From assembly GCA_003117195.1 (NCBI GenBank), contig BDSI01000002.1, positions 837,621 to 901,620 on the forward strand: DNA of 64,000 nt. The letters run 5' to 3'. This document shows, piece by piece, positions 44,301 to 56,300 of the stretch. Both the position numbers and the translations under genes were made by a program. How positions within the stretch are numbered: the first letter of the stretch is position 1; every line of letters begins with the position of its first letter. The notes under the pieces are model-generated. The model saw only the letters and a program-made list of their open reading frames with translations. It did not search any database and was not told where the DNA came from. The stretch comes from Eudorina sp. 2006-703-Eu-15 (taxonomy: Eukaryota; Chlorophyta; Chlorophyceae; Chlamydomonadales; Volvocaceae).

Positions 44301-47300
44301 GTGACAGCAGCAGTAGCAGTGCCAGTGGCAGCAGTAGCAATACCGCAGTGATGTACCGCTGGCAGCGACGCCGGCAGCGGCAGCACCCCCCCACCCCCCC
44401 ACCCCCCACCCCGTCATCCCGTGCGGGGAAGAACATCAGACGAACAGGACACACATACGGCAAGGCGACCGTCACTTCCGTACTACCGGTACAACCCGCC
44501 AGCCTGAATAAAACCCCCCAAAGTAAGACCACAACCAAAACCAACAAGACAGGCGACGCCGTCGTACCTTGTGGTAGTCGTCTATGAGGCGGCCGAAGAG
44601 CTTGGGCCAGTGCTGGTGCGGCACATCCTGGATGGTTCGGAACAGCTGAGTGGTGAAGTTCTTGAAGTACGCCTCGCGCTCCAACATCTCGCCCTTGACC
44701 TGCGGCACGGCGGGAGGCGATGGAATCAAATGGAGTCGAATGGGAGGAAGGGGACAGGGGAGGGGCATGAAGCGAATAGAATACGAGGGTCGGACTACGT
44801 GTAGGCAAACCAGGCTCCTCAACGCATTGGCTGGGCTGGGTGCCGGCTGTGACACAAGCGCGCAAGCGACGGGGCAGCGTGGGTAGTAGGAACTAAGGGA
44901 GGGTCAGCGGCCGCGTGGGCGGTGAACCTGCACGCTGCATGCATGAAGCTCGCGTTGCCAGCACGGTGTCACGATTTAATCCTCCAAAGGCTCCTCCCAG
45001 CCTCCCCCTGCCGCCCTCAGACCCCCACACAACCCCCTCCTGCATTGAAGTGCGAGGGTGCCGGGTGGCCTCACACGCGCTGCCGCACCGTTCAACGCAG
45101 AGAAAGCCCGTCTGCGCCCTGCAACAACCCTCCCTACCTTCCTCCTCTCCCCCCTCCCTCTCTCCACCCTCGCTCTCTCTCTCCCCCTCCCTCCTTCCCG
45201 CCCTTCTTGCCTTCTTCAGCTCCTCGTAGGCGCCATCCAGCCGCGCCTGCAGCGAGGAGTTCTCCGAAACCACCTTGGCCTGCCGCTCCAGCTGCCGTTG
45301 CGCCACCGACTCCATCTAAAGCGGTCGTCCCGCAAGGCCGCACGGGGCCGGACAGGACACAGGCCGCGGCGGGGGGGGGGGGGGTGTCAACGCGCAAAAA
45401 AAGTGAGCAGAGAACGGACCCCTCGGGGTGGGCCGCGGGACGGGGTGCGCCGAGGCGTCAGGGAGGGGCCAATCCAATAAAGGTACGTCCCGAGGTGTCC
45501 GGAAACCGCAGGCATGCGGCCCCACCTCCTCACTTCCACGCGCTTCCTCTTCCTTCCCCCTCCTCCTGGACCAGTCGCCGCCGCGTGCCAAGGAGGCGCC
45601 ACAAACACACAGATACCGTAGAGCCCTGTCCACCCTCCCACCCATCCATGCCGTACCCCTGTCCACCCTCCCACCCATCCATGCCGTACCCTCGTCCACC
45701 ATCCCTCACACCCACGCCTCCCACCCACCCTCTCACCTGTGCCACGTGCGCCAGCGCCTCAGTGCGCGAGGCCTTGATGGGCTCCAGCTCGTCGTTGAGC
45801 TCCTTGATCCGCGTGGTGGCCAGCGTGGAGAAGAGCTGGCTCTGCTGCCACTGGAAGGCCATGTCCTTCATCTCCGCGTCCTGGTGCCGCTGACGGGCGT
45901 CCCGGTCCGCCCAGGCGTTCTGCATCGCCTCCAGCTCCTCGCTCAGAGCCATCACCTGGGGAAGGGGGGGATAGGGCGGGGGAATCGTCGGTCTGGTGCT
46001 CTTTTGCGGTTTCGCTGTCTTTGGCTGTCTGACAAAAGCGGGTTTAGGAGCGGTGGGGAGGGTTGGAGCAGAGGCAGCGGGGACGGGTGCAGCAGCAGTG
46101 GCAGAGGTAGGGGCAAAGAGTGTTCAGCAGGCAAGCCCGCCCGACGTATACCATTTGCCAACACACACCTCGCCGAGCCAGCCCGGCAGGTGCCTGGGCA
46201 GGTGCGTTCAACAGGACGGCGCCTCTTTCCAGCGGCGCCCCTCCTAGCCCCTTCTAGCCCCCGGCCGTCCCTGGGCCTCCTCAACCCCACCTGCTCCGCC
46301 AGCCGGGTGTTCTCCTTGCGCAGGCTCTCCGCCTCCGCGCGCAGCCGCTCGTTCTCCTGGGTGGTCTTGGCGTTGAGGCCCGACTGCAGCGTGTGCTTGC
46401 CCAGCAGCTTCAGGTAGGCCTCGTCCTTCTCCTCAAGCTGGAGGGCAAAGGGAAGGGAACGGGGGAGCCGGGGCAGCGGGGCGAGGCGGCGGAGGGGTCC
46501 GGTCGGGTCGGGTCAGGCCCGGTGGGGTCACCAGCAGGGCGGGTGGGCAGGCGGGCGGGCGGGTGGAGAGGACAGCTGCGAGGAGCGTGGGGTGCAGCTC
46601 CGGACCCTGAGCTCCCGGACGGGCAGTGCCGCGGAGGCATCCACGTGCCGCAGCCCAGTCCCAGTCCCAGTCCAGTACATTTCACCCGGCAGGGTCACGC
46701 CTCGCATTGACACGTGGGCGGCGACCCGCGGGTCACCTGCTTCTGCGCCGCGTCCGCGGCCCGCTGCAGCTCCTCCTCGTTCAGCTCGCCGTCGATCCGC
46801 AGCTCCTGCTCCGTCTGGATGTGCGCCGCGGCGATGGCTGCGGACGGCGGAGAGGGGCACATCCTCATCTCACAGCTCGGTTCGGTTCTCTTTTACGCAC
46901 CGACGCATACAGACACACATACAGACACACATACACACACGTGCAGACACGTACACCCTGAGGGCCCCGTCGCCCTCGCAATCCGGGTCAGCCGCACCCT
47001 TCTGCGCGTCCTGTTTGGTGGTCTCTATCTCCTGCTCGAGCGCCGACTGCTTCTCCGCCGCGTCGCGCACGATCGCGCCCTGCTGCTCGTCCAGCTGCCA
47101 CAGCTTGCGGCCAAACTTGGCGCGCAGCCGCTGCATCTCGCGCTCCGCGGCGTCGGTGCGAGAGATCTCCGCAGCCAGCCTGTGGGGCAGGGACGGAAGG
47201 AGCAAGGGAGGGAGGGAGTAAAACCGGAGGATGGGGCGGGGGTGTAGAACCGGATGGAGCAAAGGCCAAACAGCCGCCCACTGCCATCCGGAGCGGGTCC

Positions 47301-50300
47301 TCTCGCGCGGCCCTTCCTGCCGCCCCCGTTGGTGTCCCGCACCTAATGAACGGAGCTATGGTTCGAGACTCACTTCTTCTCGAACATGTCTTGCTGCTCG
47401 CGCAGCGCCCGCTCAAAGTCGCGGGTCATCGCTGCCTGCCAGGGCCAGAGGGTGAGGGGTTATTCGGGGTGGTGGGGTGCCGCGAGAACGCGGGGTGGGG
47501 GTCAAGTCGGGAGGGAGGGAGGGAGGGAGGGAGGGAGGGAGGGAGGGAGGGAGGGGGGGGGGGGGGGGGAGGGAGGGAGGGAGGGAGGGAGGGAGGGAGG
47601 GAGGGAGGGAGGGAGGGAGGGAGGGAGGGAGGGAGGGAGGGAGGGAGGGAGGGAGGGAGGGAGGGAGGGGGGGGAGGGAGGGAGGGAGGGAGGGAGGGAG
47701 GGAGGGAGGAGGGAGGGAGGGAGGGGGGGGGAGGGAGGGAGGGAGGGAGGGAGGGAGGGAGGGAGGGAGGGAGGGAGGGAGGGAGGAGGGAGGGAGGGAG
47801 GGAGGGAGGGAGGGAGGGAGGGAGGGAGGGAGGGAGGGAGGGAGGGAGGGAGAGAGGGGAGTAGGGAGGGAGAGAGGGAGGGAGGGAGGGAGAGAGGGGG
47901 GTAGGGAGGGAGAGAGGGAGGGAGCGAGGCGCAACAGAATGGTCGAGGGGTGGCGGATGAAGGCCCGCAGGGACACCGCAGCCCAGCAGGGGCCAGCAGG
48001 CTATAGCAAGCAAAGGCCAGTCTCACAACACGACCGGAACGCGGTGCCAACGTCGGCACAAACACGGCCAAAACACGACACGGCACAACCGGCGGCGGCC
48101 CCTGGCGCATAGTCAAACCCCAATTCTGCTCGCGGAGCACGCGCGTGTCCCGCGGCTCCGAAACCCAGGGCCACGGGGCACGCGGCTCCGGAACCCAGGG
48201 CCGTGGGGCACGGCGCGTGCGCGCGCGAGGAGATATGGCGGGTCGGTCGTTGGTTGGCCCAGGGTTCGTGGTTGGCTCCGGAACCCGGGGCCAACCAGGA
48301 ATCCGGCCCAACCAACAACCGACCCGGGGTTGGGTTTGCCGTCCGACCCTTCTGTGCATTCCTGGCCACACCGCACAGCACCGATATGCCGCCCATGTGT
48401 ACCCCGAGGCATTGTACATCACCGCCACCCCTGCGCCCACTTCAAAACCAAACCCCAGCCCCGGAACACCCCAACCCCCAACCCCAGCCCGGTCATGGCG
48501 CCCACCTTGAGCCGCTGCGCCGCGTTGGACTCGTCGCTGGCCGTCGTCCGAGTGTACTCGAGGTCAGCCCGCAGCACCTCCACCTCGTGGCGCAGGCGGG
48601 ACACCTCGCCCTCGAACTCGCGGCGGACGTTCTGGGGCAGCAGGGACACCACCGCCGGGCAACACAGGGAGGTCAGCAGGCGGGAGGCAGGGGCAGGAGT
48701 TCAGGAGGCAGGGGCAGGAGGGCAGGAGGCAGGGGCAGGAGGGCAGGAGGCAGGGGCAGGAGGGCAGGAGGCAGGGGCAGGAGGGCAGGAGGCAGGGGCA
48801 GGAGGGCAGGAGGCAGGGAGGCCCGCCACGACATCGCATCGTCAATCGTCCGTCCGCACACGCAGTCGTACCGACAGCGGGGGTGCCGTACATGTACTGC
48901 ACCACACGGGGAGGCACATGGTCTGAAAATGCGCACCACACGGTGTGGAACAAACAAGCACACGACGGCTGGCTGGTTCCCAGGGGTGCCGCCATCGCCG
49001 TACACATCCCCGCCGCACCTGCTCCCGTTCGTACATCTTGTACTCTGCCTCCGTGGCGGCCTTCGCCAGGCGGTCTCGGAGCTCCCGCTGGCTCTCCTGA
49101 GGGGCAGCTCCAGGGGGGGAGGGGGGGACACAGAGATGAGTTTGGGGTTCAGTTGGGTTTGGCTTGTGTTGGGTTGGAGTAATGAATGATGGGAGTAATG
49201 AATGATGGGAGTAGTTAATGATGCGAGTTGGTTTAACTGACACATGGCCAGGATTTGAGGTGGGGAACCGGGACTGGGGGTCAAAGGGGGGGGCCGCCCG
49301 CGCGGACAGGGTCTGGGCTGGGGGTCGTGTGGGTTGGGTTGGGGGGCCGGGGAGCGTTGCGGGTGTTGGGTCGTATACAGATCGCGCCGTTGGAGATGAT
49401 GCCCCGAATATTCCCCGACCGAGAGCCGCCGAGGGAGGACGGAGGGCGGCCGTTTGGTCGTTTGGCGCCGGCGGCATGCAAGCTCACAAAGGCGGAACAG
49501 GTCCGCTTCCCTCCCCTCAACCCCAGGGCACAAACCCCCCACGTTTCTTTGCCAACCTTCTCCCACGTTCCATGAGGCCCATGATAAGGCCAAGGGGAAT
49601 CCATGAAGCCGCGACCAACCAGAAATCGAAACCCACATCGATCCAGATTCGCACCTTCAGGTTCTGAAGGTCCAGCGCTCGCACGCTGACAATCAGCTGC
49701 GCCGCCGCCGCCGCCGCGCCGCCGCCCGTACTGGTGTCCGCCGCCGCCGCCGCCGCGGCGGCGGCGGCTGCCGCCACCGTCGGCTTGGCCCCCGCCGCAG
49801 CGCCCTGCGCCAGGATCACCTGCAGCAGCCGCTGCGCCGCTGCCGTACGTTCCATGTGGTTCCCAATCTGCGCCGCCAGCGTCACGCCGGACCCCGACCG
49901 CAGCGCCATCGGGCCCGGGCCCCCCGCTGTAGAGATGCGGCCGGGGCTGGCAGAGCGGGCGGGGGAGAGCGGCCCCGTGGAGGGTACGACGCCGGGCATG
50001 GGGCTGGCGGCGGTGGCGGGCGAGGCGGCGCCGCCGCTGCCTGCCGCGACGGCGACGGTGGAGCCCCAGGAGGCGGGTATGCCGGGCGGCATGAGCACAT
50101 GCAGCATCCAGCAGCCGCTAGCGTCGGTGGTGAAGACCAGCCGGCCGTCCCGGTGGGCTATCACCTGCATGTGGGCATGTGGGCAGGTGGGCAGTGACAC
50201 ACAGACGGAAGGGGCCAGCGGGTGGGGCAGGGCCACAGAAGGAGGTCGACAGAAGGGGGAACAGGCCCCCCTTTTTGTCAATAAAGACAGCGAAATCGCG

Positions 50301-53300
50301 AAACAATCACCGATTGCGTAGTACTGGTCCGGTTGGCTGACACCGCCGTCGAACTAGGACGAAACAAAACAGGCGCCCCCCAGAGTTACGGAGGCCGGGC
50401 TTCGCACCGCCACACGTTATTGTTACGAGCCCGTCATGCTCAGCCCCCCACGCCACATGTCGTCCAGGTAACCGTCAACGGCCCCTCCAACCCTCCAACT
50501 GCACCTGCGTCACATCCGCGGCGTGCATGAAGTACTCCTCCACGTCCTCGTTGGACCGGGGCCGCAGCGGGCACAGCCGCAGCCGGCCCAGTATCCCGTT
50601 GCCCAGCACCACCGCGTAGCCGGGGCCCAGCAGCGGCGTGGCGCCGCAGCGCGCGATGGTGAGGCAGCCGCGCGCGGGCTGCATGATGCTGCTGAAGCTG
50701 GCGCGGACCTTGAGCTCCGAAACCGCAAGCGGGCCGGCCCCGCCGCCGCCGCCGCCGCTCATGGCCTCCCCTGGAGTGCGGACCGAGGACTGCATCCTCA
50801 ACCCCTGGCAGGAGGGCGGGGAGAGAAGAGGGAGGAGGGCGGGGAGGCGGATGTGAAAGAGGAGGGCAGGCGGCGGGGACGGCGGGGTGGAGGGCCGGGT
50901 GGAGGGCCGGGTGGAGGGCGGGGTGGAGGGCGGGGTGGAGGACATGGGAGACGTCCCATGCTGTGTTGCTGGGAGCCGTGCACATGGGAATCCCACCGGC
51001 CTGGGATGCCGGGCAGTCCGGGCTGGCGCAATTTCCCACTGATGGGACGCGGCTCCGCACTGATGGTGGAGGATGTGATTTTGGTGGTTGCGATTCTGGT
51101 GGTTGTAGTTCTGGGGAATCGGTTACCCCGGGGACCGGAGTCGGCTGCTGACAGCCCCGCACCGCCCCGCCAACGAACCGCCGACGGACTGCCATGGTAA
51201 CCGCCAACGGACTGCCAACCGAACGCTAACGAACCGCACCCTCCCCCCATCGAAACGCCGCCCATCAAGTCCGTGACAGCCCCTGAAACGCGCGATGATG
51301 ACGCCCATTGGCAGCCCCCCTCCCCATCCGCCGCCTTACCTTGCCGCCGCGATGGCTCGTGGCTGCCGGGCCGCCCGGCTCCGCCCCGATCGGCACCAGC
51401 GATGCCCTGCCCGGGACCCGGAACGCGTCCGCCCCCGGACTACCCCCACCGCCGCCGCCGCCACTGACGCCGGTGCCCGAGGGATACTTGCCGGGGGAGG
51501 CCAGCAGCGCGGCCGCCGCACCGGCACCCCCGCCGCCGCCGCCCCCGCCGCCGCCGCCGGCCCCGCCGCCGCCGCCCCCGCCGCCGTCCGGCGGCGCGTC
51601 GGGTGGTTCGAGCTCGGGGGCACCGTTGGGTCCTGACTGACCCGTGGTTCGGTTGGTCTCCATCACTCGGAGTCCCTGGTGGGGTAGGGCCATGTGGGTT
51701 GTGGGTTGTGGGTTGTGGGTTGTGGGTTGTGGGTTGTAGGTTGTAGGTTGTAGTAGTATATGGTGTGGTATGTGGGTTGTGGTACGTGGTTGGGGGGAGA
51801 GCAGTGGGGAACAGGGGGCTGTTGGATGAGTAGTTGATCAGAGCGGACAGAGCAAGACGTGCTCCACCCCTCCGCCCGAGTGTCGCCGCGCCGTGACGAC
51901 GCGGCAGGGCGACAGGGCGGCAGGGTGACAGGCTGCGGGCCACGAGAGCCAGCGACAGCCCGACGGACAAATGTTCGATATCCCCAGGGACAAGGGACAA
52001 GGGGATCAGTTGCAGCCATCATTCCCTCACGCGCCCGTCCCCTACCCTCCCTTCCACGCCGCCCACCTGCGTCGTGTCCCCCACCACCAGGGTCCGGAAC
52101 TCCGGAGTGCACACGATGGCGTCGTTGAGGTACAGCTTCGAGGTGTTCTCCTGCGGTTTATGGTTGGCGGTTGACGGTTAAGCGGGGGTACAGGCCGGGT
52201 CTCGGCGGTTTGGTCGGACTTGGCCGCGGCTTCGCGAATCCAAGGCACCGAACAAACTCCACCCGTACTACCCGCAAAACAACCTGTCGCCCAGTACACC
52301 TCAGCGTCGGCTGCCGCCGTTGCCGCCATCGCGGTCGCCGCCCGGTCCCCGGCCCCGGGGACTCTGTTGCCCGCTCGCCCGCCCACACACCTGCACACCT
52401 GGCTTCGCTCCTCGCGGTTCAGTTTACACACCTGCACTTTGCAGAAGCCGTCCATGGCCCACGTGAACACGGCCCCCTCGCTGCTGGTGGCCAGGTACGC
52501 GCCGTCGTCACTCCAGGCCACATCCAGCACCCCCTCGTAGTGCCCCGCCAGCACCGCCAGCTGCCGCTTCGTCAGCGTGGAGAAGATGTACACGTGACGG
52601 CTGCCCGGACCCGCCGCCACCGCGATCAGCGCCCCCGTGGGGGAGTACCGCACCAGCGAGCAGTGGTCCAGGGAGGACTTGCCGTCGGTGGCGGCGCCGC
52701 GGCGCCGGCCTGCGGCGGCGTTGGCGGCGGCTGCGCCGCCGACCGCCGCTGCCGCGGCGGCGTTGGCGGCGGCGCCGCCGCCGGGTCCCGCCGCCGCCGG
52801 CCCAAACTCGTGGTACAGCTCCTCGCCCTCCACCAGCAGGCCCTCCACCACCGAGTAGCACCGTACACCGTCCACGTAGGCAACCACCAACTCCCTGCCG
52901 TACGGGTCGATGGAGAGCGCCAGCGGCGAGTGGTGGCAGGTGTGGGTGAGCACGAGACGCAGCGGTGAGGTCTGCCACACCCGCACGGTCAGGTCCTTGG
53001 AGGCGGTGGCCAGGAAGTCGCGCTTGTATGCCAGGGACGCGGAGATGATGCCCTGCAAGGGGACGGGGGACGGGGAGAGGGAGGACATCGGAAATTGATA
53101 TCAAAGGGCGGCGCACCGCAGGGTAGGGGAGGGGGAGGATGGTGGCGCACCGCAGGCGATGTGCGCCGGCGCGGGCACGGACACATGGCCGGGTTTGGAC
53201 ATAAGGAAAAGGGATGAACGCAGCACGGGGGTCAAGGTCCGGCCGCACTCGGCCGCACTGGGCCCCACTCAGCTGCACCGCCGCCCGCCCCGGAGACGCG

Positions 53301-56300
53301 CTCACCTGCTCGTGGCAGCCCGGCAGCAGCACCTCCCACAGGTCGTTACTCGGCTCGGGGGAGAGCGCCAGCGTCTGCGGGGACCCAGAGGGGGTCGCGG
53401 CAGGCGCACCAGCCGCGGGGTCAGCAGGCGCGACCGACAAGCGGCAGTCGCCTACCTCGGCCGGGGCGCGTGGGGGCCCCCCTCACGTGTCCCCCAAGAC
53501 CGCAAAACCGGCGCCAGGCGACGCCCCGTCCCGGCGCCGCCCGGCATCCCCGTCACGCAGCCGCGGGCTACGACACTGGGGCCGACCGAGGTGGTTAGCG
53601 GGTCTCTTCGGCAACCCCGCTGGTGGTGTTGGTCCCCGCCTGGGGGGACGTGTTGACCTGTTGTAGCAGCCGCCACCGAAATCCAACCACCACACCCGCT
53701 GGTGGATGGATGGACGGCCGGACGAGACGTGAGCGACCGGGCAGGACACATCCGACAGAGGGTCGCACCGCGCCCTACCCCCGGTATAGCCCCGGCCATG
53801 TCCCTAGTTCCCCGCACTCGCTTGCCCGCCGCGGAAACATCCCCGCAACGTCGCACCGCGACCCATCACGCGGGGCAGGGGCAGGGGCCTGACCTCACCC
53901 TCGCGTAGGCAAGGTTGAAGAGGTAGGTGGGTCCTCCGCCAGCTGCGGCACGCGGGGAGCGGGACGGGACAGTGCATTGTCAGGAAGGTACTTGAGAGGT
54001 GCGGCGGCGGGTCGGGTCGGGTCGGGGCGGGGCGGAGCCTAACACCCTAGACGGCATCGTGGACCGAACATGCAAAGTCAGGACGGCGGTGTTTCAAGGG
54101 GGTTAAATCGAAAAACAATAAACCCGAAGAACCAACCCGGGCACACCTAGAACAACTCAGGGGGGTGGCCGCCCCTCGGTCCAGGCACGCCCCGCTAGAG
54201 CTGCCCAGCTGCACTAGGGCTCCCGCGGACGGCTTGCCCCGCCGTCCGACAAGCGCTTGTCCCCCCGGCCGCGAGGAGGCCGTGCTGGCGCCTGCAAAGG
54301 GCTGGACCCCCGACGCGCGGCGCTGCCCACCCCTCGCTCGTGCGCCTCCCAGTGTCATGACCATGGGCAAGCGTGTGTGGCCCCACCAGCGATACCACGA
54401 CACGCCTGCCTGTGCCCGGGTTGGTTGTCGCGCATTCGGTGGGTGGGCGCTCACCGGTGGCGCACAGCAGCGTCTCGCCCCCGGGGCCCACCGCCATGGC
54501 CCGGATGTGGTTGTCCAGGGACACGCTCAGCACCGTCTCCGGAAGACGCGTCTCCGAGTAGATGGCTGCGGCAGCGGAGGCGGCGGCAGCGGCGGCGGCG
54601 CAGGCGGCAGTGGAGGCAGGTGAGCAGGTGTGTTCATCGGTGGACAGGGTGAGCAGCGCGTTTCATGCCATGAGCATGGTGGTGCCCAGCGTGAGCAGGT
54701 GGGCGGGATGGCCCCAGGGGCACAACGGGCCTCCCCGCCTGTCAGGACACACCTCTGTGCGTTGCCCAGCCCGTGCCGTACGCGTCTGACCGGGCGGGTG
54801 ACGTGCGGCGGCCGGGGGGGCCCAGACGCGGCGACATTTCAACGCTCCCAGCTTTCCCTCCCGGGCCCGGTAATTGTCGTTGGTAAGTATTTGTCGCCGG
54901 GCTGGGTGTGTCTGGGCTTACTTATTTCTCTCCCCGGCCCCATCTCCTCGTTCGTCCACCCAGGGCGCGAGCCAGCCGGTCCAGCAGATCCCTCCGCTGT
55001 GAACGCAAGCCGCCTCTCTCCCCGGGTTCCCGTTCCCTGGACCGCGCACCGAGCCACATTCCCCCCAACCCTGGACGCCAGCCCCCAGCCCCCCTGGTTC
55101 CGCACTCACAGAAGTGCGGCGAGTCGTTGCTGGCAGGGCGGCGGTAGAGCTGCAGGTAGCCCCGCTCCGTGCCCACCGCCACCGCGCCGTCCGGCAGCCC
55201 CACCATGCAGATCACGGGCCGGTCGGTGAAGAACGCCACGTGCGCGTGGGTGCGGTCCACCAAGAAAACCTGCTAGAACACAGGCGCGGCGCGCGGGCGG
55301 GTGGGGTGGCAGCACGTTCCGCGCTATAGCATTCTTTGCCGAGATCTTGGCGGCTGCACTGAGCCCCTCCCTGGCCCTGACCTGGAGTCTTCCATGCGGC
55401 TCCGCCCATGTACCCGGCCCGCGGGGTTCCTTCATTTCACCGCTGCCCATCCCCCCTTCCCGCCCGGGGACGCAGAGACAGGCACACGCACGCCCTCACG
55501 CGCGCACCTGCCGGCTTGACGTGGCGATGAGGAAGCGGCCGTCGTTGAGGGTGGCCAGGTCCACGAAGGTGGTATCGTGCTGCGGTGATCAGAAGGTGGT
55601 GGTATCGTCCAAAAAGTGATCAGCAAGAGGCCAAAGGCGAAGCGCATCAGCCGCCCTTGGAAGCCAGACAGCATCAACCGCCATTGGCGGCAAACAACAG
55701 CTGCTCCCGGGCTGTAGGGCGGTCCCGCGCGTGGCGACGTGCGCCAGCACACACACAGGAGGGGTGGAGGGCGTGCCCTCCCGACTCCTCCTTCTGTCGA
55801 TTAAGACAGCGAAACCGCAAAGGAGCAACCACGCGACTGGCCCCCTTCGCCGGGCTGGGTGTTTCTTTTTAACCCCCTTCGGCGACACGCACAGCGCAGG
55901 AGGGTCCCGTCGCGCCTCTCCGTCTGGCTGAGAGCAGGCCGGCCTGGCTCCGGCTGCGTCACCGTCTCTTTTCCAGTCCTGGCGCACCACTTCCACTGAC
56001 CCGCCCCTCCCCACACTCCTGGTCGACTGGTCCAGGGCTGCGAGGCCCACGTGCCCACACCCGGCGGAAGCCGCGCAGGAAACGATGCTTTAAAAGTGCA
56101 CTAACCCCTACCTCCCTGCAAACCCGCCCAGCCGCCAGCCTGCCCCATACACCCAGCCACATACCCCGCGCTGTGTGTTGGCTACCACTTTGGCTCGGCT
56201 CGGGTTCCCTTTAAAAGAAAGCCCAGGTCTTGGTCGCCACCCGGCAACCTCCCGGCCCGCCCGCCTCACCGCCATGTCCAGCCCCTCCACAGGGTGCCGC

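Noticed and set aside
47346..48440. Open frames of 170-312 codons rich in GREGGREG or SLPPSLPP.
   Set aside because: They are artefacts of the (GGGA)n array in all frames, inside an intron of the CFAP57-like gene.
48672..48815. Regularly spaced direct repeats resembling a CRISPR array.
   Set aside because: The copies are head-to-tail with no unique spacers, and the sequence is eukaryotic intron.
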